From: Bacilli bacterium
Lineage (GTDB): Bacteria > Bacillota_I > Bacilli_A > RFN20 > CAG-288
Reading direction: 5' to 3'
Assembly (NCBI GenBank): GCA_900763245.1
Contig: CAAFJQ010000067.1
Coordinates: forward strand, 1-9,329
DNA: 9,329 nt
Position numbers and translations under genes: made by a program. The notes under the pieces are model-generated. The model worked only from the letters and a program-made list of their open reading frames with translations, ran no database searches and was not told where the DNA came from. Below are positions 1-5,248 of the stretch, one piece after another; the first letter of the stretch is position 1, and each line of letters starts with the position of its first letter.

Positions 1-135
1 CATGCCGTGGGAATGACGGAACGGATACGGATACGGATTTCCAGATTCTTTTAGGACACGGATTACGGAACGGATGCAAAAAGAAGGCATTTTCATAAGC
101 CAATTTGAAAATACCTTCATAATTTATCGTGCTAA
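1..135. other. Left edge with short ACGGAT repeats, no gene recognised
   Basis: All three plus frames are broken by stops here, and no product is recognisable on either strand. The hexamer ACGGAT occurs three times in tandem at 21-38. The 11-mer ACGGAACGGAT occurs at 16-26 and again at 65-75. A short plus-strand frame opens at an ATG at 77 but ends at 152-154 after 25 residues that I do not recognise. A minus-strand frame is open from 120 to the window edge, so the tail of a gene cut by the edge cannot be excluded. This is the sequence where the promoter and start of the downstream helicase gene should lie, but no convincing promoter or ribosome binding site is visible. Confidence 0.4.
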
Positions 136-324
136 TCTACAATCAATGATCTGATCAGTTCTTATGTAAACAGCGATCAGGAATCATACTCCAATCATGC
201 TCCAAGGTTTATCTATAACGACACAAGCCGCGATAATCCAAGGAAAGTCTTTGATACGATCAAAGAGAATCTGGAAAACTGTGTTTCCTTTGCTTTTTCT
301 ATCGCCTTCATCAATGATTCTGGA
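136..324 (+). pseudogene. Start-less 5' part of the PLD-helicase reading frame
   Basis: This is the open stretch between an in-frame TAA (133-135) and the TTG at 325, in the helicase frame. It encodes residues that read like the normal N-terminal part of DUF3427 helicases, including a segment INDLISSYVNSD, then APRFIYND, then ENCVSFAFSIAFINDSGL. The last of these is the first strand of the PLD-like domain. No ATG, GTG or TTG exists in this stretch; only a CTG at 151 could serve as a non-standard start. So either the first exon-equivalent has been lost or frameshifted near 130-150, or initiation is unusual. A sequencing error in that short interval would look the same. Confidence 0.6.
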
Positions 325-3090
325 TTGAGTCTTTTAAAACAGGTCCTAAGAGACATTCAAAGCAAGAACCCACAAGTAAAAGGAAGAATCATCACAAGCA
401 ACTACTTAGGCTTTACAGAACCCAAAGCATTAGAGGAACTGAAACAGTTTGACAATATCGAAGTCAGGATGTATTACATCAACGAGTTTGATACTATCGG
501 CTTCCATACAAAAGGGTATATCTTCGCCTATCCGGAGAAGGAATATAAAGTCATCATCGGCAGTTCGAATATCACCCAATCCGCTTTGACCAGCAACAGA
601 GAGTGGAACAATCTCCTTGTCGGCAAAGAGGAAGGGGCAGTCATTCAGAATATCCTTTCAGAATACGAGAGGATGTGGTCGCTTTCTCTTCCGCTTGATG
701 AAATACTTTCAACCTATGAAAAAGAATATCTAGAAAGAAGAAAAACTTTTGCATCGTCTCTTTTCACCCAAAATGTCTTAAAAGCAAATCCGATGCAGAT
801 CACCTTCATGACAAGGCTCAATGAAGCTATCGATAAAGGTCAGGATAGAGGACTTCTTATCTCCGCTACAGGAACGGGAAAGACCTATGCTTCCGCTTTT
901 GGTGTACAATCGATCAAAAAGTTTCCAGTCAGAAAGTTATTGTTTGTAACACATCGTGAGACTATCTTGAAACAGGCGATGGAAACTTACAAGAAAGTTT
1001 TCAAGAACGAAAAGAAGATGGCACTATTTACAGGCAATAATCACAAGATAGGAGAATATGATTTTCTCTTCTCGACCATTTCGACCATCGGCGAAGAAAA
1101 ATACTATTCACAATTCTTCAAAGAAGAGTTTGATGTCATCATCATCGATGAATGCCACCGAATCGGAAAAGATACGATGTATCAGAACATACTGAATTAT
1201 TTCAGGCCGAAGTTCCTTTTAGGCATGTCAGCAACACCGGACAGAACAGATGGTTATGATATCTACAATCTGTTCCAGCATCATATCCTTTATGAAATCA
1301 GACTCAATGACGCACTAGAATCCAATATGCTTGTCCCTTTCCATTATTTTGGAATATCAGACTTGACAATCAATGGAAAAGACATCGATGAAGCGACATC
1401 TATCAATGATCTCACCTGCGCAAAACGTGTCGAAAGAATCCTCTGGGCCAGCGACTATTACGGCTATTCCGGAAAAAGAAGAAAATGTCTTCTCTTTGTC
1501 CCTTCGATCGAAGAAGGAAAGATACTCGCATCTGAATTCAATTCTCGCGGTGTAAAATCCGCGATTCTTTCTGGTGAAACCAATCAGGAAAACAGAGAAA
1601 AGTGCATTCAGAAATTAGAAGAAGATGATATTGAGAAGAATGATTATCTTGAAATACTCATAACAAGAGATATCTTCAACGAAGGCGTCGATATCCCATC
1701 TGTCAATCAAGTTATCTTCCTCCGTCCGACAAAATCCAGCATCATCTTCATTCAGCAGTTAGGAAGGGGACTGAGAAAACATGATGGCAAAGAATATCTG
1801 ACTGTCATTGACTTCATTGCCAATTACAAGACGAACTTTTTAATCGCTGACGTCTTTTCAAGCAAGAACTCCGGCCAGAAAAGAGGCGAGAGAGCAATCC
1901 GTCCTTATACGCCTCTGAATTCCGTCGTTCAGTTTGATGAGATTGCGACAAAGAGAATCATCAAAGCGATAAGCCGTGTCAACAATACAGAGAGAAAGAG
2001 AATTTCAGAGCAGTTCATCGATATCAAAAACAGGCTTGGACATATACCAACTCTGATTGAATTCGATCAGGGGGGAAAGCTTTCAGGAAGATCATTCCTT
2101 GACTTTTACAAGAATGGTTTTTCATCCTATTACGAATTCCTTTTCAATAAAGATTATGAGAAAACCGAATTGAGCCAAGAAAAAAGAGATACGCTGAAAT
2201 ATCTCTCTAGAATGATTGGAAGCGGAATGAGAATCTATGAAGCACTTCTATTGAAAACTCTCATTTCACGAAGAGATGAAAAAGACTTCCTTCTTTTCCT
2301 TGATGCCTATGATAAAAGAATGCATCAGGTTCATCTTTACGATAAGACGATCAGAAGAAGCATCCTTGCTGTTTTAAGCGGAGCATTTGATTTCAGAAAC
2401 AGTCAGAAAGATGCAGTGCCTGTCGTTGAAATGATCGATGATGAGTTTAGACTGACTTCGGAATTCAAGGCTTTATTGAACGATAGTGTTTTCTATCATT
2501 ATATCGATGAAATCATATCATATGCTCTCTATTCTCAAGAGAGGTATTTCTCTTCTATCGATGATGAAAAGAATAACTTTGTCCTCTATGAAAAATACAC
2601 AAGAAGAGATGCGCTCTATCTTATCAATCATACCAAGAACGATGAGAGTACCCTATATGGTTATCGTGTCTTCAAAGAACTGAATATAGTTCCGCTTTTT
2701 GTCACTTACAATAAGAATCTGGATGAAGATGCAAGTACGAATTATCACGACTGCTTCGTCACAAGGAATATCTTCCTCTGGGATTCAGCAAGCGGAAGAA
2801 AACTTTCAAGCAATGAGATACAGGACATCATCAAGATTCTAAAAGACCCTAAAGGAAAAGTTTTGCTCTTTGTAAAAAGAGATGCTTTGATCGACAAGAA
2901 TGGTAACGGTCTTGATAATGACCGCTCATTCTACTATCTAGGTGAAGTATCGCTTTTAGGCGAACCGAAAGAAGAACAGAACGGAAAAGAGATCAAGACT
3001 GATGTCGTGAAGTTCACTTTCCAACTGAAGCATGAAGTGAAAGAGGACCTCTATCAGTACTTGATCTCTAAGCCGTTGATCGAAGATTAA
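325..3090 (+). CDS. PLD-like nuclease / SF2 helicase fusion with DUF3427 C-terminus (5' end doubtful)
   Basis: A nuclease-helicase fusion expected to act on DNA in the cytoplasm; its exact role is not established. Numbered from the TTG at 325, the domains run in this order. A PLD-like (HKD) half has H61-x-K63 and a GSSN at 79-82. An SF2 helicase core follows with motif I ATGTGKT (181-187), motif II DECH (275-278), motif III SATP (302-305), motif V TRDIFNEGVDIP (447-458) and motif VI QQLGRGLRK (477-485). A long C-terminal part of about 400 residues ends in a DUF3427-like region with the characteristic FYYLGEV near 870. Family members are usually about 950-1,050 residues, so 921 is short at the front. 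The TTG lies inside the PLD domain and has no ribosome binding site, so it is unlikely to be the true start. Similarity continues upstream to about 145. PLD-helicase fusions are often found in defence islands; that role is inferred here. Confidence 0.85.
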   Translation: MSLLKQVLRDIQSKNPQVKGRIITSNYLGFTEPKALEELKQFDNIEVRMYYINEFDTIGFHTKGYIFAYPEKEYKVIIGSSNITQSALTSNREWNNLLVGKEEGAVIQNILSEYERMWSLSLPLDEILSTYEKEYLERRKTFASSLFTQNVLKANPMQITFMTRLNEAIDKGQDRGLLISATGTGKTYASAFGVQSIKKFPVRKLLFVTHRETILKQAMETYKKVFKNEKKMALFTGNNHKIGEYDFLFSTISTIGEEKYYSQFFKEEFDVIIIDECHRIGKDTMYQNILNYFRPKFLLGMSATPDRTDGYDIYNLFQHHILYEIRLNDALESNMLVPFHYFGISDLTINGKDIDEATSINDLTCAKRVERILWASDYYGYSGKRRKCLLFVPSIEEGKILASEFNSRGVKSAILSGETNQENREKCIQKLEEDDIEKNDYLEILITRDIFNEGVDIPSVNQVIFLRPTKSSIIFIQQLGRGLRKHDGKEYLTVIDFIANYKTNFLIADVFSSKNSGQKRGERAIRPYTPLNSVVQFDEIATKRIIKAISRVNNTERKRISEQFIDIKNRLGHIPTLIEFDQGGKLSGRSFLDFYKNGFSSYYEFLFNKDYEKTELSQEKRDTLKYLSRMIGSGMRIYEALLLKTLISRRDEKDFLLFLDAYDKRMHQVHLYDKTIRRSILAVLSGAFDFRNSQKDAVPVVEMIDDEFRLTSEFKALLNDSVFYHYIDEIISYALYSQERYFSSIDDEKNNFVLYEKYTRRDALYLINHTKNDESTLYGYRVFKELNIVPLFVTYNKNLDEDASTNYHDCFVTRNIFLWDSASGRKLSSNEIQDIIKILKDPKGKVLLFVKRDALIDKNGNGLDNDRSFYYLGEVSLLGEPKEEQNGKEIKTDVVKFTFQLKHEVKEDLYQYLISKPLIED

Positions 3091-3091
3091 T

Positions 3092-3685
3092 TTACCATTT
3101 GTAGGACAGATTCTGTTTGGCGTTCATCACACGCATGAACCCCTGGTTTTTCGATAGCAGTCTGAAGATAAGATATCCTAAGCCAGAGACTGCAATGATT
3201 TCGCCTAAAGCAACCCATCCGAAGTTTGTCCAGAAAAGAACTGCATTTCCATTTCCTTCCGTATTGGCGATGAATGTGAATTCCCATGCGAGAAGGATTC
3301 CGTTTGTCAATGCAGGGAAGATCGTTGCAATAAGCATATGGCGGCATAAGGAGATTGCAAATAATGCAATGATCGTAGCTGCTGTTCCCATGACGATGTC
3401 AAGAGGACTGCAGAAGGATGACATGGCTGGTGCATAGATGTTAGATAAGATGCAGCCGATGGTCAATCCATAGATGTAGTTAGGATTGAAGAAGACAAGA
3501 AGAACCATGAATTCTGAGATTCTTACCTGTACAGGGGCATAAGAGCAAAAGAAGAATGCGTAGGTGAGGGCTGTGTACATCGCTGCGATAATTGCGTTTG
3601 CAGCGATGCTTCTTGTGTCCAGCTTGAAGCAGCTGAAGTAGTTTTTGAAGAACTCCTTTAAACTTGTTTTTTTCGTCTCTTCCAT
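3092..3685 (-). CDS. queT: QueT family ECF transporter S component (queuosine precursor uptake)
   Basis: The membrane substrate-binding (S) subunit of an energy-coupling factor transporter, predicted to import queuosine precursors such as preQ1 or preQ0. It would use a shared EcfA/EcfT module encoded elsewhere. The 197-residue protein has a basic, soluble N-terminus followed by about six hydrophobic segments (near 28-48, 57-68, 70-84, 95-112, 116-138 and 150-176). QueT signatures are visible: APVQVRISE (50-58), the GCILSNI stretch (77-83) and SPLDIVMGT (93-101). The start is the ATG at 3685, preceded by GGAG seven bases upstream. It is transcribed from its own promoter through a preQ1-I-like riboswitch, which independently supports the substrate. 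It converges with the helicase gene with a single base between stop codons and no obvious terminator. No queuosine synthesis gene or tRNA-guanine transglycosylase is next to it. Confidence 0.88.
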   Translation of the reverse strand: MEETKKTSLKEFFKNYFSCFKLDTRSIAANAIIAAMYTALTYAFFFCSYAPVQVRISEFMVLLVFFNPNYIYGLTIGCILSNIYAPAMSSFCSPLDIVMGTAATIIALFAISLCRHMLIATIFPALTNGILLAWEFTFIANTEGNGNAVLFWTNFGWVALGEIIAVSGLGYLIFRLLSKNQGFMRVMNAKQNLSYKW

Positions 3686-3716
3686 GATTTTTCTCCGTTT
3701 CTACCAAGAAGGAATG

Positions 3717-3751
3717 AAAAAATGCACTCCTTCCAGAGACAAAAGAGTGCA
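3717..3751 (-). terminator. Riboswitch-controlled intrinsic terminator in the queT leader
   Basis: Read on the minus strand, TGCACTC (3745-3751) pairs with GAGTGCA (3723-3729) around a 15-base loop and is followed directly by a run of six U residues (3717-3722). It lies between the aptamer and the queT start, about 30 bases before the coding region. It is therefore an attenuator and not an end-of-gene terminator. Confidence 0.8.
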
Positions 3752-3776
3752 CTGATAAATGTATCTTTGTTCCTGG
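3733..3776 (-). promoter_or_regulatory. Predicted antiterminator pairing between aptamer tail and terminator loop
   Basis: On the minus strand the segment CCAGGAACAAAGA (3764-3776) is nearly complementary to TCTTTTGTCTCTGG (3733-3746), with one mismatch, one bulge and one G-U pair. The first segment begins in the 3' tail of the preQ1 aptamer. The second contains part of the 5' arm and loop of the terminator. The two folds exclude each other: ligand binding should hold the CCAGG tail in the pseudoknot and free the terminator. This predicts queT OFF when preQ1 is plentiful. It was deduced by eye and not folded by software. Confidence 0.6.
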
Positions 3777-3813
3777 TTTTGTTTATAGACAGGATGGTAA
3801 CGTCGAACTGTCT
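3771..3813 (-). promoter_or_regulatory. preQ1-I riboswitch aptamer
   Basis: On the minus strand the stem AGACAG (3808-3813) / CTGTCT (3787-3792) encloses a pyrimidine-containing loop with UUACC. It is followed by the A-rich tail UAUAAACAAAACCAGG. This matches the compact class I preQ1 aptamer: one short P1 hairpin plus an A-rich tail that folds back into a pseudoknot. The tail is very similar to the well-known thermophile example, which has UUAACAAAACAAGG. Its position in the leader of queT, upstream of a terminator, fits a transcriptional off switch. I could not run a covariance model, so the subtype is not fixed. Confidence 0.78.
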
Positions 3814-3832
3814 TGCTTTTAAACGCCCGATA

Positions 3833-3861
3833 ATTTTAACAAATATGATATTCTTGTTCAA
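3833..3861 (-). promoter_or_regulatory. Sigma-A-type promoter of queT
   Basis: On the minus strand the -35 TTGAAC (3856-3861) and -10 TAAAAT (3833-3838) are separated by exactly 17 bases. Transcription would start near 3825-3827, about 12-15 bases upstream of the preQ1 aptamer, which is the expected layout for a riboswitch leader. The promoter remains intact because the IS inserted upstream of it. Confidence 0.7.
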
Positions 3862-3872
3862 CCTTGTTTTTT

Positions 3873-3886
3873 TGGAAACGCTTTCT
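3873..3886. promoter_or_regulatory. Possible CcpA catabolite-response (cre) site
   Basis: The 14-mer TGGAAACGCTTTCT fits the cre consensus TGNAANCGNWWNCA at 13 of 14 positions. It lies 11 bases upstream of the queT -35 box. Before the IS inserted, it also lay in the shared intergenic region with the DUF2075 gene. A near match of this quality can arise by chance, and no carbon-related gene is adjacent. Confidence 0.3.
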
Positions 3887-3936
3887 ATAAAAGGCTAAAT
3901 CAATTTAATGCTGACTAGATATTTCTAATTTGAATT

Positions 3937-3944
3937 ACCGTTTA
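3937..3944. repeat. Target-site duplication, left copy
   Basis: The 8-mer ACCGTTTA abuts the left end of the insertion sequence and recurs at 5155-5162. An 8-bp duplication is what IS1595-family elements are known to make. The base after both copies is also T, so nine bases match, but the symmetric inverted repeats favour eight. Confidence 0.85.
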
Positions 3945-3970
3945 TTGAATAATGGAGAATAGTGTTGGTC
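3945..3970 (+). repeat. Terminal inverted repeat, left
   Basis: It begins TTGAATAATGGAG and ends GTGTTGGTC. It is the reverse complement of 5129-5154 except for the second base (T here, C on the other end). The 24 bases 3947-3970 match perfectly. Confidence 0.92.
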
Positions 3971-4034
3971 ATATCGTTAATTCAGAGCTCTTTTTTCTTT
4001 CTTTTCTGAAAATAAACCGTTTTTTTAGATTTTA

Positions 4035-4988
4035 TCATCTCAGATAGCAGAATCGTATTCCAAGGTCCTCTCCATATTTAGAATTCAGATAGGCCCTATA
4101 GGAGATAAAACAGAGCCTTCCATCAAGGTCCTTTGCCTGCGTTCCCGGATGCTTTCTCATCCCATTGACCAAAAGAGCAGAATAATCGTTTATGGGTTTC
4201 ATGAGCCTCAGCGATTCCTTTGTCTTGGGAAATGACTTCACGACTCTGTCCTTTACCTTTTCGTTCCGTATCAGGGCTCTATGGGATTTGTCGGCATCAT
4301 GTATGAGAAGGGTGACATCGTCCATCCTTCGGCAAAAGCAGCACTCGATGCTCAGTGCATCGACCTTTCCTGTCTTCATCGGCCTGCAAAACATCATTCC
4401 GTGTTCGTCATAACCGATGCAGACACAGACATTGGAAAAACTGAGTCACGCCTTCTTGCACTCGTCCTCTTTTTTCGAAGTGGCCTGCCCGTTGGCGAAG
4501 TTGAAATAAACCTCATCGATCCATGCCTTTCCCTTGAGCCTTGCAAGATTGATCCATGCTTCAGCGATGGAGAATGCTCTTTTCTGCCATAAAAGCACGG
4601 TTTTAGGCGAAAGACCGGTAATGACGCAGGCAGATCTGACAGAAAGTTCCAGATAGATGCATTTGACAAGTTTGAAAAGCTCATCGGCGGTCAGTTTCGC
4701 GGAACTGAGGTTCTTTCCGTCGGCTATGACGTATATTTTCCCACATTTCAGACATCTGTAACGCTGAATACCTTGCCTTGTTTTTCCATATTTGGAATAT
4801 TCCATGCAATGACAGTACGGGCATTCAACCGACACCCTGGATTCTCTGGAAGACAGCTCTTCCTTTTCGAATGTATGTTTCTTTCTTTCCTTCTTTTCCT
4901 TTGCTCTCTGGCGTTCCAGTCTGTCTGAGATTTCATCGACGAAAAGACCCGAAAATCTTTCCGTGCATGTAAAAGATATTTTCTTCAT
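4035..4988 (-). pseudogene. IS1595/ISXO2-like transposase interrupted by one in-frame TGA
   Basis: Transposase of the surrounding IS. The single frame spans 317 codons plus the terminal stop, broken only by a TGA at codon 181 (4446-4448). In order it has a basic, charged N-terminus; a zinc ribbon (C56, C59, C79, C82); a helix-turn-helix-like segment at about 95-140; and a first catalytic Asp in WIDEVYF (D158). After the stop come GYDEHG, a second Asp in LIHDADKSHR (about D231), and INDYS with a likely third catalytic Asn (about N267). The ending RKHPG...DL...YL is typical of the family. Relatives usually have Gly where the stop is (K-x-G-L-S), so a GGA-to-TGA change is the simplest history. 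The upstream fragment alone lacks most of the catalytic core. The start at 4988 has AAGGA ten bases upstream. Readthrough or a sequencing error are alternatives. Confidence 0.85.
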
Positions 4989-5005
4989 TGGCGACGTTTC
5001 CTTCT

Positions 5006-5074
5006 GATTTCAGTGGGAAGACTACGAAGGAATCAGTCGCCAAACTCACCTAAGGTAGTCTTCCCGCTGAAATC
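5006..5074. repeat. 20-bp inverted repeat with competing folds, upstream of the transposase start
   Basis: The arms 5006-5025 and 5055-5074 are complementary at 19 of 20 positions (core GGGAAGACTAC / GTAGTCTTCCC) around a 29-base loop. The loop contains GCCAAACT (about 5038-5046). This can pair instead with AGTTTGGC, just beyond the right arm (about 5080-5088), so the two hairpins compete. It sits 18 bases upstream of the transposase ATG on the minus strand, inside the IS. There is no U-run, so it is not a normal terminator. It may limit translation of transcripts entering from outside, or bind transposase; both are inference. Confidence 0.7.
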
Positions 5075-5128
5075 GCTTAAGTTTGGCAAGGGATATTGTA
5101 TCAAAAAAACAGGAGAATAGCGTAAACA

Positions 5129-5154
5129 GACCAACACTATTCTCCATTATTCGA
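5129..5154 (-). repeat. Terminal inverted repeat, right
   Basis: Reverse complement of 3945-3970 with one mismatch. A partial echo, GGAGAATAG (5112-5120), lies just inside this end in the opposite orientation to the right repeat and could be a subterminal transposase site. Confidence 0.92.
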
Positions 5155-5162
5155 ACCGTTTA
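5155..5162. repeat. Target-site duplication, right copy
   Basis: ACCGTTTA directly follows the right inverted repeat and matches 3937-3944 exactly. Confidence 0.85.
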
Positions 5163-5233
5163 TCTAGAATAGTTATGGTCGGAAAAAGCATTATTCACTA
5201 AATTATGCTATAAGAATGTTATATAATTGGTAT

Positions 5234-5238
5234 AAGGA
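5234..5238 (+). promoter_or_regulatory. Ribosome binding site fixing the DUF2075 gene start
   Basis: AAGGA lies ten bases before the ATG at 5249. An earlier in-frame ATG at 5216 lacks such a site, and its 11 extra residues precede the MIIYQGT start typical of the family. A TATAAT at 5222-5227 is too close to the start to be an ordinary promoter with a leader, and no good -35 was found, so the promoter is unassigned. Confidence 0.6.
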
Positions 5239-5248
5239 TTCAAGCAAT

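Larger units (their letters stand above)
3945..5154 (-). mobile_element. Complete insertion sequence, IS1595/ISXO2-like
   Basis: A 1,210-bp element bounded by 26-bp terminal inverted repeats (25 of 26 identical) and an 8-bp direct duplication of the target. It carries a single transposase gene on the minus strand. The family call rests on the transposase (N-terminal zinc ribbon, W-I-D-E motif, D-D-N-type catalytic core) and the 8-bp duplication. It inserted between queT with its control region and the DUF2075 gene. Joining the flanks restores one intergenic region between two divergently transcribed genes. The ends and duplication are intact, so the insertion is probably fairly recent, although the transposase carries a nonsense codon. 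ISL3 elements also make 8-bp duplications, but this transposase does not look like that family. Confidence 0.88.

Noticed and set aside
3092..3437. Plus- and minus-strand ORFs overlapping queT
   Set aside because: They are shadows of queT; their translations lack recognisable features, while queT has family motifs and a riboswitch.
4394..4684. Separate minus-strand ORF across the transposase nonsense codon, as a possible frameshifted product
   Set aside because: It is in a different frame and shows no family similarity. The true frame continues unchanged on both sides of the TGA.
5222..5227. TATAAT as -10 box of the DUF2075 promoter
   Set aside because: No acceptable -35 lies 16-19 bases upstream, and transcription would start inside the ribosome binding site.
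5216..5248. Longer start for the DUF2075 gene at 5216
   Set aside because: It adds 11 residues unlike the family and has no ribosome binding site, while the ATG at 5249 has AAGGA and begins the conserved sequence.
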